Below are positions 1 through 10,515 of a DNA stretch of 64,000 bases, one piece after another; position 1 is the stretch's first letter, and each line of letters begins with the position of its first letter. Both the position numbers and the translations under genes were made by a program. The DNA comes from Bathymodiolus brooksi. Lineage: Eukaryota; Mollusca; Bivalvia; Mytilida; Modiolidae. The notes beneath the pieces were generated by a model. It made no database searches. It was not told the origin of the DNA and saw only the letters and a program-made list of their open reading frames with translations. Location of the stretch: the NCBI GenBank assembly GCA_963680875.1, contig OY804583.1, positions 31,361,331 through 31,425,330 of the forward strand, in the 5' to 3' direction.

Positions 1-510
1 TACCAACCCATTGATAGTCATTGTCTAAGTTATATGGTTTTTCATCCGAAGTTGAGAACGTTTCTGCACAACCGAAAATAGAAACCTTTTCAGATTTAAG
101 ATGACGGTTAAGATCAAACATTTTACTTGTTATACCTCTTATATTCAAAAAATTAATTTTTATGGGTTGGGATTTATCTTTAACTTTAATTTTATTCTTA
201 CTTTTACCACCTCTCTTGTGATGTCTACTTGTTTTCGAAACCGTATCTAACTTCACTCGGCCGCCGTTACTTTCGGCACACCCTTCTTGGCCGACGACCT
301 ATTTTTTAGCCCTGCAAAATTTAGCTTTGTGACCAAACTCGTGACAATTATGGCATTCAACGGGTGATACATGTCTACATTTATAAGCATTATGATTTGA
401 TTCACCACATATCAAGCAACCCGTTTTTGGAACAGGTGTTGTCTTGCTCAAATAATTAAAGTCATAATCGAAATCATGAGTGTCACCTACAAGTGGATGC
501 TTTGACTTAG
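1..510 (-). mobile_element. LINE fragment: zinc knuckles followed by start of endonuclease
   Basis: Reading the minus strand, one frame runs from about 510 to the window edge, broken by a single TAG at 299-301. Before the stop are two CX2CX4HX4C zinc knuckles (377-418 and 314-355), the nucleic-acid-binding type found in gag-like or ORF1 proteins. After the stop, in the same frame, a basic linker leads into NFLNIRGITSK and FGCAETF. These look like the first strand (catalytic Asn) and the catalytic Glu of an apurinic endonuclease domain at the start of LINE ORF2. The rest of ORF2 lies beyond position 1. Upstream of about 510 the frame runs into the D2 minisatellite, so this copy is 5'-truncated or chimeric. 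The stop may be the natural ORF1 end or a disabling mutation. Confidence 0.75.
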
Positions 511-862
511 AGAAAACCGAATGGGCAATCAAACATGAATAATCCAGGGAAACTGGCAACATAAATGTTAAATAAAACCGAAGGGGCTATCAAAAATGGA
601 CAATCCAGAGAAACTGGCAAATAAACGTTAGAGAAAATCGAAGGGGCAATCAAAAATGGACAATCCAGAGAAACTGACAAATAAACGTTAGCGAAAACGA
701 AGGAGCAATCAAAAATGGACAATCCAGAGAAACTGGCAAATAAACGTTAGAGAAAACGAAGGAGCAATCAAAAATGGACAATCCAGAGAAACTGGCAAAT
801 AAACGTTTGAGAAAACAGAAGGGGCAATCAAAAATGGACAATCCAAAGAAACTGGCAACATA
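511..862. repeat. About six tandem copies of a 62-bp D2 unit
   Basis: The unit contains GGCAATCAAAAATGGACAAT and GAAACTGGCAAATAAACGTT. It repeats roughly every 62 bp with a few substitutions and small indels. The same segment occurs once in D2 copies elsewhere (2694, 55143, and reversed near 54700), so the array is an internal expansion of D2. Short open frames across it on the minus strand are translations of the repeat and not genes. Confidence 0.85.
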
Positions 863-1600
863 TGGTAGACAAGACACAAGACGAAGACAAACAAAACAGA
901 AACACAACACAATATGCGTTGGACAACACCATGCGACACAAATAAGGTAAATCAGACATGAGCTCTCTTACAAGCAACTTGAGGTAAAGACGAACTGAAC
1001 ATGGTTAGTATTCGGAAAGTGATATTTAACTTGGAGTGAACAGTGTTTCAGATAAAAAAACAATGATCAAGCAATCAGATGGTGGCTGGTGTGTGGTATT
1101 TAATTCATCCCACTTAACTAGCCGGCACCTCTTCTTATAATGTATTTATACCCCAACGTTCTATCAAGAGGGATTAATTTGCAACATTAGACAGTAGAGC
1201 ATTTGCGATTTTTAACTCGGGTTCTATCATCGTCGGTAACCCACAGCTGATCACGCTGCGAATAATATCCACTCATCACTCGTGGGTCCCGACGATTGTC
1301 TTTATAGCTAATCAAACCACAAGTTTTAAATGTTTTTAAAATTAAAAAAGGGATTATTTGAATCCTCATTTTATTTCCGCATAGCATTTTCATTTCAAAT
1401 CAGGAGCTTAACCTACCTATCAGTGATATGAATCCTAAGGTAAGGGTTGTGAAAACGTAACCGTCAAACAGAAAGGTATGTTAATCCTCAATATGTTTGG
1501 ATTGAGGGCCTGCACTTTTAAATTGAATTGCCCAATCATTCGATTTATATTGACAAGAGTTACATACATAGTGGATCAGGTACTACATACCATACATGTA
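863..1600. other. D2 tail, then no recognisable feature
   Basis: 863-960 continues the D2 repeat with a run of AAGACACAAGACGAAGACAA-like purine-rich sequence. From about 960 to 1600 I see no gene, SINE or array. Short minus frames near 1187-1393 have no recognisable motif. Confidence 0.4.
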
Positions 1601-1604
1601 CATG

Positions 1605-1735
1605 TACATGTGTTTAGTAGATCATGTTTTGTCTTTCTGTCTTTTTTACTTTGGCTATTGCATCGTCCATCCTTTGGTTTACGGCTTCTGATTGTCCCCT
1701 TGGTATCTTCACAAACGTTTCTTAGATCACTATCT
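1605..1735 (-). repeat. D1 dispersed repeat, partial
   Basis: Reversed D1 body: TTTACGGCTTCTGATTGTCC followed by CTTGGTATCTTCACAAACG, matching the 5' half of other D1 copies (36800, 63417). Its 3' CCGGAAGGGTAAGCAG part is missing. The plus-strand frame through it is not a gene. Confidence 0.6.
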
Positions 1736-2042
1736 ATCATGAACATGGCATATTTCCGGTAACGCGAGCTTATTCCTGCAAGAAATAGCAAAATTTCAAC
1801 CTCATTCCAAAAGTCCTCCAGGTTTTGATGATATGGATATTCGCTGTTTCTACGATTTTTCGAAGATTTTTTTTAATCGTTACGACAGTGTGGTACTTCT
1901 TTATTTATAATTTTGCTACCCTGTACTTGTGCAAATCAACACTACCGGAAATTGTATGGCCAACCAAGAGGCTCACTTGTTTTTACCTACTTGCTACTAG
2001 CATTATTTTTCCACTGCCGTTATAAAAGTAACATTGAATCAG
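1736..2042. other. Intergenic, weak reversed D3 similarity
   Basis: Around 1829-1895, CTGTTTCTACGATTTTTCGA resembles the reversed 5' part of D3 seen also at 34640-34720. No coding sequence is supported. Confidence 0.3.
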
Positions 2043-2230
2043 TTATACAATCAAACCTGTCCATGTAATCACCACTAATAAGTAGTCACCTGTATTAAAA
2101 GGTCACCTTTTTTGTCCTGTCATAGAAAATTTCATATGAATTTAACCTCTTATAAGATGTCACCTGTCTTATGAGGCCACTTTTCTTTTTCCCAATGGTG
2201 ACCCCTTAATACAGGTTTTACTGTATTTAT
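2043..2230. mobile_element. MITE-A copy
   Basis: The element runs from ATACAATCAAACCTGTCCAT to AATACAGGTTTTACTGTATT, so its ends are inverted copies of an ACAGTAAAACCTGT-like motif. The interior alternates phrases such as AAGGTCACCTTTTTTGTCC and GATGTCACCTGTCTTATGAG. Two further members lie at 24608 and 59090. No coding capacity, so a non-autonomous DNA element. The superfamily is not determined. Confidence 0.6.
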
Positions 2231-2693
2231 TTGTTATGTTTTCATCCTCTGAACGCCTACGTTTAGCAGGATAATTGATAAACAAATCAAATCTATTAAA
2301 TGTAAATGGATTGATTAATCGATGGATGATAAGGCCAAATTGGGATATCTTATTCAATTTGATACCGAGATAAGGATGTTAGCGATCTTTACGACCTGGA
2401 TAGGGCAATCTAATAGAGGAAATTCTATGCATAGCCCTGAATTAGATCGTCACTGACGTTTAGTTATATTGGTTTAGTGTGTTTTTTCACAAATAATACA
2501 ATAAAATGGCCAACGTTAGTGACTAATTATCACCATTAGCTAATCACTGAGTATTACAACCCATGAAATCATAATTGAAGCATATTTGATATTACTAAAG
2601 GTTACTTGGTTCAATGTTCGCTCAAAAATAAAGAAGAATGTATCAGTCCTAAGATATATGAAAAGCAAAGTACTGCAGCACAACATATAAACA
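2231..2693. other. Intergenic, nothing recognised
   Basis: AT-rich sequence without a convincing frame, repeat or hairpin. Confidence 0.3.
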
Positions 2694-2855
2694 ATAAACG
2701 TTTGATAAAACAGAAGGGGCAATGAAGAATGGACTATTCAGAAACACGAGCAACATTAGGTAGAAGACACAGAAAGAAGACGAAAAAAAACTAAAATCAC
2801 AACAGAGAAAACCAAAAAGATGAAGCAACACGGACCGCACCAAATAAACAGGGTA
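2694..2855 (+). repeat. D2 dispersed repeat leading into the 42-bp array
   Basis: Begins AATAAACGTTTGATAAAACA and AAGGGGCAATGAAGAATGGA, continues with the purine-rich D2 middle, and ends with GCAACACGGACCGCACCAAA, where other family members have GCAACACGAACCCCACTAAA. The next element phrase, CCAGGTGCTCTTGAGGGGTA, is the start of the following tandem array. Confidence 0.65.
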
Positions 2856-4072
2856 AAACCAGGTGCTCTTGAGGGGTAACAAGTCCCCGTATCTTATAAA
2901 CCAGGTGCTCTTGAGGGGTAATATGTCCCCGCATCTTATAAACCAGGTGCTCTTGAGGGGTAATAAGTCCCCGTATCTTATAAACCAGGTGCTCTTGAGG
3001 GGTAATAAGTCACCGTATTTTATAAACCAGGTGTTCTTGATGGGTAATAAGTTCCCGTATCTTATACACCAGGTGCTCTTGAGGGGTAATTAGTCCCCGT
3101 ATCTAATAAACCAGGTGCCCTTGAGGGGTAATAAGTCCCCGTATTTTATAAACCAGTTGCTCTTGAGGGGTAATAAGTCCCCGTATCTTATAAACCAGTT
3201 GCTCTTGAGGGGTAATAAGTCCCCGTATCTTATAAACCAGTTGCTCTTGAGGGGTAATAAGGCACCGTATTTTATAAACCAGGTGTTCTTGATGGGTAAT
3301 AAGTTCCCGTATCTTATACACCAGGTGCTCTTGAGGGGTAATTAGTCCCCGTATCTAATAAACCAGGTGCCCTTGAGGGGTAATAAGTCCCTGTATTTTA
3401 TAAACCAGTTGCTCTTGAGGGGTAATAAGTCCCCGTATCTTATAAACCAGTTGCTCTTGAGGGGTAATAAGTCCCCGTATCTTATAAACCAGTTGCTCTT
3501 GAGGGGTAATAAGTCCCCGTATCTTATAAACCAGTTGCTCTTGAGGGGTAATAAGTCCCCGTATCTTATAAACCAGGTGCTCTTGAGGGGGTAATAAGTC
3601 CCCGTATCTCATAAACCAGTTGCTCTTGAGGGGTAATAAGTCTCCGCATCTTATAAACAGGTGATTATGAGGGGCAATAAGTCCCCGTATCTTATAAACC
3701 AGGTGCTCTTGAGGGGTAATAAGTCCCCGTATCTTATAAACCACGTGTTCTTGAGGGGTAATAAGTCCCCGTATCTTATAAACCAGGTGCTCTTGAGGGG
3801 TAATAAGTCCCCGTATCTTATAAACCAGTTGCTCTTGAGGGGTAATAAGTTCCCGTATCTTATAAACCAGGTGCTCTTGAGGGGGTAATATGTCACCGTA
3901 TCTTATAAACTAGTTGCTCTTGGGGGGTAATAAGTCCCCGTATCTTATAAACAGGTGATCATGGGGGGCAATAAGTCCCCGTGTCTTATTAACAGGTGCT
4001 CTTGAGGGGTAATAAGTCCCCGTATCTTATCAACAGGTGCTCTTGAGTGGTAATAAGTCCCCGTATCTTATA
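2856..4072. repeat. 42-bp minisatellite, about 29 copies
   Basis: Unit of 42 bp containing AGGTGCTCTTGAGGGGTAAT and AAGTCCCCGTATCTTATAAA. Because 42 is divisible by three and the unit lacks stops in several frames, both strands show open frames with a 14-residue period. These are artefacts. Variants at 3002-3145 recur at 3254-3397, giving a 252-bp higher-order period of six units. The unit begins inside the 3' part of a D-type repeat. Confidence 0.92.
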
Positions 4073-5865
4073 GGAAACTCGCTGTGTTATTCATAGTCAA
4101 ATCTGGTAAAAGTCTTGTTAAAGATATAGGAGAGAATGTTATCTACGTAAAAGGGATAAGATCCATTGCCATTTGGGAAATGGATATTTCGTAGCTGCTA
4201 ACCAGTTAGTCATTACGACCGTATACTTGTTTGAGCGATGACTTCAACCTAGGGCAACCGTAGTTTTGCTTCAGTAAATTTAGGTTTACAGCTGAGCTTT
4301 CGTCGGATAAACACTATACTGGGTACAAGCCCTAAAACAATGTATACTATATACGCCGGTGATGTTGGAATATTGCTATTGATGAATGGGAATTTGACTA
4401 TTGGAAAAACGATGTAATCATGTTTAGTATAAAGTTTTGTTTTTAATATTCATCTGTTGTAGATTCCGAGGTAAAAGTTAATGTAACAAACATACAATTG
4501 AGTGTCAGCAGTATCCTTTACCTCAAGCTCACTTGGATATATGAGATGCAGATAATTACAGAACAACATCTATATAACAGAAGCTGGAATTAGAGGTTTA
4601 TCTTTATTGTTGATAATTCCGAGTAGTTGAACACAATTAGGATGCGTTCGTCTATTGAAACACTAGATTACCAACCTGGGTAAACAAATTGTCGATAAAA
4701 AAATCTAAACTTTGAATGATCTCGTCCTGTTTATATTTACTACTAGATTGTGAGTAGCTTTTAATAAACGGTCATGAACGAGGAACGAAAGACTGGATTG
4801 TGCCTACGACAAATGGAACAGATCCACATATATACTGTCGCCATTATTCAAGTAATGATGGTGACAGTGAAACATTCGATGGGAATTCTTGCTTCAGTTA
4901 TCCTCTTGTTAACAGGAACCCTCTCAATTAGGGAATAACTTGATAGAAGTCACAAACTATAGCATGTCATGTGATATTGACTTGATGTTTATTATAAATA
5001 AGTACATTGTAGTTATATTTCTTTTCATGGGAGTAGAAACAAGATCAAATTAATTCGTCAAGCGGTACAGACCATCTTAAAGATGTACATGTATGTCATA
5101 TTTGCGTGGAACATCGAACATGTATTAACTTAATAACTCGTGTTCAGAGAACCCCACACCTTATACAAGTTAGACAATTTGCATCAACCCCAAATAACCA
5201 GCAAGTTGCAAGACATAATTGACGACCTCATCCATTATCTCCCCTTTGTTTCTTGTAAGAAATAAAATCAGTCTATGCTCTGCTCAACTTAGTGCCACCA
5301 TTTAGCTCTCTGTTTGATTGTGGGAAGTTTCAATTTCTAATACAAAATGTTATGACCAGCAAACTTAATAAGCATAATATCATGCTCTGATAGAAGTAAT
5401 GAAAACAAATTAAATGAACAATTAGGAATCGACAGGAAAACATCCTCTGTATCACATGATGCTCCATGTTTTTAATTGTTTCGTTTATTATACAAACTGC
5501 TGTATTAATGGTTTGCTATTTTCGTGTTGAAGATAAATGCTTGAGAATAATGTGCTCAACAATGTCGTTATTATCTAAATGACTTCCGCTTCCGGCTTTC
5601 AATTGCTATTTTTAGACACGTATTTGTATCTCTTTTCATCATTTCAGTCTTTTTTTTTCAAAATCAATATGTGTTTCTCTTGTATTCATTAGCCTTGAAT
5701 TATACTTGGGTCACTCAGCGTTTTGTTGTGTGCGTGGGCAATCAGCTCTTGACAGGAATAATGGGAAAACGTTGCCGTTAAATGTAGTCGGATGCTCTGC
5801 AATAACCATGCATTAATGCAATATAATAACAAACCCATCGAATATTCTTGTTTGATGGTGAATAA
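4073..5865. other. Long gene-free stretch
   Basis: No convincing exon, SINE, array or hairpin. The sequence is AT-rich and unique at the level I can inspect. Confidence 0.4.
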
Positions 5866-6076
5866 CTCCACTTTCAACAATATTTCACCTATATCGTGGC
5901 AGTCAGTTTTATTGTTGCAGGAAACCCGAGGACCCGGAGAAAACTACAGACCTGTCGCAAGTCACTGGCAAACTTTTTCAAATAATGTTGTACACCTCAC
6001 CTTGATCGAGATTCGAGAAATCACAACATCAGTGATGATAGGCACTGATTGCATCGGTCACGACGCCCCATCCCTT
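5866..6076 (-). mobile_element. SINE1 copy
   Basis: On the minus strand the tail phrases GAAATATTGTTGAAAGTGG and ACCCGAGGACCCGGAGAAAA (reverse of the GGTTTTCTCCGGG body) are present. The head contains CTCGATCAAGGTGAGGTGTA (reversed) and only part of the tRNA-like region. The small plus-strand frame across it is not a gene. Confidence 0.75.
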
Positions 6077-6236
6077 CAATACCGTATCCTGCAAATGAGA
6101 TAAATTATTACTGTCCATTCGTCATAGAGTCATGTATCATGTCAAAACAATACAATGTGTAATCTGAATCACCACGTGGATGGTATGTATTTCCTATGTT
6201 TTTTTAACATTTATATGTCCAATTGTCAAGAGAGGA

Positions 6237-6421
6237 CGTCGTAAGTGTGATCATATGGTAGATGTATTGAAAATCAGTGCATATCGCCACTTAGGTTGTT
6301 AGATCGAATCCCGAATCAGGGCGAGATGTACAACATTGTGTGATAAAGTTTGTCAGTGACTTGCGACAGGTCGATGGTTTTCTGCGGTTACTCAGGTATC
6401 CTCCACCAATAAAACTTACCT
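6237..6421 (+). mobile_element. SINE1 copy, 3'-truncated
   Basis: Starts CGTCGTAAGTGTGATCATAT, has the box B-like GATCGAATCCCGAATCAGGG, then GATAAAGTTTGTCAGTGACT and CCTCCACCAATAAAACTTAC. It stops where the SINE1 tail should continue, exactly at the start of a perfect palindrome (6424-6492). Confidence 0.8.
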
Positions 6422-6423
6422 GC

Positions 6424-6492
6424 TAACATCAAATTGCATGTGTCGACCCTATAATAGATACTAATAGGGTCGACACATGCAATTTGATGTTA
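6424..6492. repeat. Perfect 29-bp palindrome with 11-nt loop
   Basis: Left arm 6424-6452 and right arm 6464-6492 are exact reverse complements. The core of the arm is CATGTGTCGACCCTAT. There are no mismatches in either arm. It replaces the expected 3' end of the upstream SINE1. Confidence 0.95.
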
Positions 6493-6554
6493 ACATAAGA
6501 TTGTATGAATATTGACACGAACAAGTTAAAATAAGGAAAAAGAGATGAAATAAT

Positions 6555-6900
6555 AAAGAAATTTTATTGAAAATAAGTTTGTAAACAGAAAGTTAGAAAA
6601 AGGGGGGTGGTCCGTGCCACGAGCGCCTGTGTATAAAACAGGAAAAAGACTGATAAAGTGATCCCCACGTGTTTGTTCATGCTGATGACATAAAAACACA
6701 TGAACAATTCTTTAGCTTCAACATTAACTAAGCAATGTTTTTCATTCAAACAAGACAAATTATCAGTTTTGCAATAAACAAAAGTGATCATATTTGACAT
6801 TGAGTCACACAACGCTCAAAAAAAAAATTTGTATTGAAAATAAATTTGTAAACAGAAAGTTAGAAAAGGGGGGGGGTGGTCCGTGCCACGAGCGCCTGTG
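6555..6900. repeat. Two direct copies of a ~76-bp segment
   Basis: 6557-6632 and 6822-6900 share AAGTTTGTAAACAGAAAGTT / AAATTTGTAAACAGAAAGTT and GGTGGTCCGTGCCACGAGCG. They are about 265 bp apart, in the same orientation, each with a G run of differing length. Origin not identified. Confidence 0.85.
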
Positions 6901-8013
6901 GTTTTATAGTTTTTTCCAGTGTCAGATTTAAGAAAGCTTGCACTTAGTACCACTTTGCACCGAAAATGTCACTTGGTCAAAAAATTACAATGTGTACCAA
7001 TTCAAGGCAATTGTCAAAAAAAAAGTTACAATGTGTTTATTTCTGTGTTCTATCAAAATTAGGTCACAGTTAAAGCACACTAAATAGAACCTGCTTTGCC
7101 CAAAAATAGCTATCTTGACTCCACCTCCTGTATGGTTATCTTCATTTAGAAAATACTAAAGATCAAAGGAAAACACACTGGGTTGTGATACAACTAAATA
7201 TAAACGATTCTTTTCACTTGAAAGAGCTTGAACTATCTAAATATAAACGAGAATCGAAAGCACGAATGCCGATACAGTTTTGTTGTTTATGTTTTGTTAA
7301 TTGTGGCTTATTTAGCTTTCTTAACATTAAAAAGGTAAAAATATAAAATGAAAACACTGTTGCAGATGGAAATGTCATAGAATACACTCCAACTTGTAGA
7401 TTCTTAGAAATAATCTACAGTGAAGTGTATTCTCTATTACTTAACCACAAATAAGACCTACATATTATTAAAAGATAGTTCAAGGTAGCCATACTCCTAT
7501 ATTTACCAGTTAATATTATACTTATTATATTACTTGTTAGGTAATTTAAATTTATCAAAACAATATGTGTAAACAATAACCACGGTACTTTAAACTATAC
7601 TTATTTCTTCCTTATGATGCTTATCTTAAGGATCCAATTACTATTGTTGCTAAATATATTAATTTATTTTCTATTTGCGTGTTTTTTAGTTAATAAGTCG
7701 GGCAAGAAACTCAAGAAGGTCAATTGAAGTGAAAGGTCATTGACACAACGAGATCACCCTACTCATACAAAGAAAGGTCACACCAACCGCAGAGTGCAAC
7801 CTTTCATCCGAATAATGATCTCTACCGCCCTTTCTTATTATATTATCATAATCTGTATTCGGGTTTTCCACCAATTTTAAGATTATGTATATAATAGCCT
7901 GAGTTAATTGTTATAGATTATTGCACGATGTATTATTTATATTTCAGTATGTTACACAATACGACACAATGATCATAAGGTAACGGCCTTTGACGTTATA
8001 TTTTTTCCTGTCC
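6901..8013. other. Gene-free stretch with one small hairpin
   Basis: An imperfect hairpin lies at 7379-7433 (AGAATACACT ... AGTGTATTCT, with TGTAGATT / AATCTACA inside). Otherwise AT-rich sequence without recognised features. Confidence 0.4.
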
Positions 8014-8154
8014 GATACCTGTACCAAGTCGGGGTCATTACAGTTTTCACAGTTTTCCAGTTGTTGACTGATTTTGTCTGTTTATATACTTATGAATTTT
8101 GACTTTCCTTTTGTAAGATTGTTCGGAGTTCGGTAATTTTGTTATTACCCTTAT
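8014..8154 (+). mobile_element. PLE-3' fragment, copy 1
   Basis: Contains ACCTGTACCAAGTCGGGGTC, AGTTTTCCAGTTGTTGACTG and CGGAGTTCGGTAATTTTGTT, ending at TTATTACCCTTAT. It matches the 3' end of the Penelope-like element at 15202-16762. All five copies share this 3' terminus and differ at the 5' end, as expected for 5'-truncated retroelement insertions. Confidence 0.75.
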
Positions 8155-8276
8155 ATACAATTAGATGTCAAGGTTAATATGTGCAACAAAACAATCGATG
8201 CCCTTGTTTGAAATGGGGAATATTTTGAAATGCATACACAAATTGTAATTTTAAGTACATAATAATATACATTAAA

Positions 8277-8389
8277 GATGTTTTTTAAAACTCGAGGACG
8301 TTCGTTTCTCAGTCATCTCTCATCTCAGGGCTTCGACCCCTTCGATGAGAGATGACTGAGAAACGTCCTCTCGTTTTAAAAAAACATCG
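8277..8389. repeat. Foldback, ~47-bp arms
   Basis: GTTTCTCAGTCATCTCTCAT on the left pairs with ATGAGAGATGACTGAGAAAC on the right. The outer parts (GATGTTTTTTAAAAC / GTTTTAAAAAAACATC) also pair, with a small indel near AGGACGTTC. The loop is about 18 nt. Confidence 0.88.
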
Positions 8390-8631
8390 TTAATCACATA
8401 ATATAACTTAGACAACATGTAATAATTTTACTTTTTGTAACAGACACCCGAGAAGTGCAAAATCAGCTCAAAAGCGGTGGATGTATTGGTCGTATATGAC
8501 GCATCAAATACACGCCTCGCCCATTTTTTATTTTATTTTGTGTTTATAGAAAGTGTATCTCACATTTGGTTTCATTCATCAATGCTACTTACGACCACAA
8601 TTTAGCAGATCTATTGTTGCATGTAATTCTT

Positions 8632-8750
8632 GCGGAGCCCGTCGTGATCTAATGGTATTTGGATTTATGCACTCGGTGCCTATCACCACTAACGTTGCGA
8701 GTGGGAATCCCGCTCATGGCGAGGTGTACTCGATACAACATTATGTGATA
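8632..8750 (+). mobile_element. SINE1, 5' half (interrupted copy)
   Basis: Has the tRNA-like head with GTCGTGATCTAATGGTATTT, CTATCACCACTAACGTTGCG and ACAACATTATGTGATA. It stops at ...GTGATA, where an intact SINE1 continues AAGTTTGTCAGTGAC. The continuation is found at 9484. Confidence 0.78.
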
Positions 8751-8758
8751 ATATACAA

Positions 8759-8889
8759 TTATTGACTTTTAATGAGGTCTACTATACAGACCTGGTCAAT
8801 GATTGATTGACTGAGGCCAACGGCCGAGGTTAATCAATTATTGACCAGGTAAGTATAGTCATGAGTAGACTGAAATTAAAAGTCAATAA
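8759..8889. repeat. Long hairpin at one end of the insertion
   Basis: TTATTGACTTTTAAT at the left pairs with ATTAAAAGTCAATAA at the right. Inside, ACCTGGTCAAT pairs with ATTGACCAGGT, and the centre is close to GGCCAACGGCC. Almost the whole 131 bp can fold back. Confidence 0.85.
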
Positions 8890-9124
8890 CTGCTTTATTA
8901 AATAATGGTATAAAAGAGCATGAATAAAGTATATATTATATAATAAGGGATTTTCAAACTTTTCCACAGTAATTCAACAAAATAGTAAATATTATTTTAA
9001 CAATGATGACAAAAACCATAATAAAAATAAAACAGATGTCACAGAAATTATTTTTAAATTGACAATAATTTTCCTTAATTTTGTTCTTCCTTTTCGGCTC
9101 TTGAACACCTTTAGTAGTTTTTTT

Positions 9125-9325
9125 TTAATTTTTGATATTGTAATTGATGGTAATATTTCCATAATTTGTGATGTTTGGTAAAGCCATAAATGGTACTATA
9201 TTGGAGGTAACATTTTGAACACTGTTCATTTGATTGAACTGATTGTGGCAACGGTTTTCTTTTTCACTTGCAACTGAAGCTGAGAGTTCTTCCTCGCCAA
9301 GTGTGGCGAATCGTCCGTCTGTCAT
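9125..9325 (-). CDS. 66-aa ORF, possible internally deleted element protein
   Basis: The protein starts MTDGRFATLGEEELSASVAS and ends ITNYGNITINYNIKN. The acidic start (RFATLGEEEL...) resembles the N-terminus of a large mollusc protein family whose longer members have a tyrosine-recombinase-like C-terminal region (Crypton-derived, DUF3504-type). The short Asn-rich end resembles the extreme C-terminus of such proteins. If so, this is start fused to end with the middle deleted. The resemblance is from memory and unproven. The ATG has acceptable context, and the ORF sits centrally in the 8751-9483 insertion. Confidence 0.35.
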   Translation of the reverse strand: MTDGRFATLGEEELSASVASEKENRCHNQFNQMNSVQNVTSNIVPFMALPNITNYGNITINYNIKN

Positions 9326-9483
9326 GGTTATTTACATTGGAACTGAAATCTCGTCTCTGGTTGGACAACGTTGAAGCCCAGAATAGACCCCATGAGACCC
9401 ACCCGAGGTGAACTCACTCTGAGGTACAACCAGGAAGGTACTGCTTAGGCCAATCAGCAACAAGCAAAATTCCTTATCATTTA

Positions 9484-9615
9484 ATAAAGTTTGTCATTGG
9501 CAAGCAGGTCGGTGGTTTTCTCCGGATACTCCGGTTTCCTCCACCAATATAAATGACCGCCACGATATAACTGAAATATTGTTGACAGTGGCGTTAAGCA
9601 CCATAAACCAACCTC
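9484..9615 (+). mobile_element. SINE1, 3' half (interrupted copy)
   Basis: Begins ATAAAGTTTGTCATTGGCAA, continues CGGTGGTTTTCTCCGGATAC, CTCCGGTTTCCTCCACC and GACAGTGGCGTTAAGCACCA. It completes the head at 8632-8750. Confidence 0.8.
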
Positions 9616-9984
9616 AACGGAATAACTCTTATATTGAAAATTATCTATTAGTGTAACGTTAAAAGTGATCGTGAGCGGTCATGCATGTGTGTGTGTTAGT
9701 GGTATCTATTTTACCTCTTTCTACAATTTAGATATTAGATTTTGGAATTCTTCCGACAGTGTGCTTTTTTTTTTTTCATTTTCGAACTTACAACGTTAGT
9801 GGTGATAGACTTCAGTCTGTGGATATTGACTGTGTCAATCAGACAGATAAAAGGAACATGTATATATTAGCCAAAAAAAATATTGGTGAATTTGTTTAAT
9901 CCTTCACCTATTATGATGAACCTTTTGGATTACTTCCATCGCTCAGACAGATACTCTGTCAGAATATAAGTATCATCTACATCA

Positions 9985-10515
9985 ATGATATTATTTTTTT
10001 TCTGAAGTGTTTGGTCAATAATTACTAATTTGACTGTATTTTTCTGGTCAATATTATTATAGAATCCATGATGACGTAGGCAATTCTAAGCAAGGGATCT
10101 AGAGTTGTATACCAATAAGTATGATATTGCTATTATTTTCCGGTGTGTTAGGTCAATACTAATATTTGACGGAATTTTTCTGATCAATATTATTATAGAA
10201 TTCCAAATGACGTAAGCAGATCCAAACAAGTTAACTAGAGTTGTATGCCAACATTATGATATTGTTTTTATTTTCCCGAGTCAGTAATAAATAATTTGAT
10301 GAAGTTTTGCTGGTCAATATTATTATAGATTCCATGATGACGTAAGCATATCCAAACAAGTTAACTAGAGTTTCATAACAATAGAATGATACTGTTACTA
10401 TTTCCCCATGTTCTAATTCAGTAATAGATAATTTCACGGAGTTTTACTGGTCAATATTATAATATAATTCATGAAGTCATAAGCGTTTGTAAACAAGTGA
10501 ACTTAGGTTGTGTAA
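9985..10515. repeat. Degenerate ~135-bp tandem repeat, about four copies
   Basis: The anchor CTGGTCAATATTATTATAG or a close variant occurs at 10044, 10180, 10310 and 10448 (spacing 136, 130, 138). Each is followed by a CATGATGACGTAAGC-like stretch, and the later units have AACAAGTTAACTAGAGTT. Three units hold a TGACGTAA/TGACGTAG motif like a cAMP-response element. The copies are well diverged, so the array is old. Confidence 0.75.

Larger units (their letters stand above)
8751..9483 (-). mobile_element. 733-bp insertion splitting a SINE1
   Basis: The flanking SINE1 halves join cleanly if this segment is removed, with an ATA overlap (8748-8750 and 9484-9486) that may be a target duplication. 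On the minus strand it reads: about 150 bp of leader, the 66-aa ORF at 9125-9325, an AT-rich 3' part, and a 131-bp hairpin near the 3' end (8759-8889). I infer a non-autonomous element transcribed on the minus strand. No terminal inverted repeats were found, and its class is not established. Confidence 0.55.

Noticed and set aside
1478..1762. 94-aa plus-strand frame
   Set aside because: Largely runs through a reversed D1 repeat and ordinary AT-rich flank, with no motif.
2863..3896. Several 70-130-aa frames with 14-residue repeats
   Set aside because: Products of the 42-bp minisatellite, not genes.
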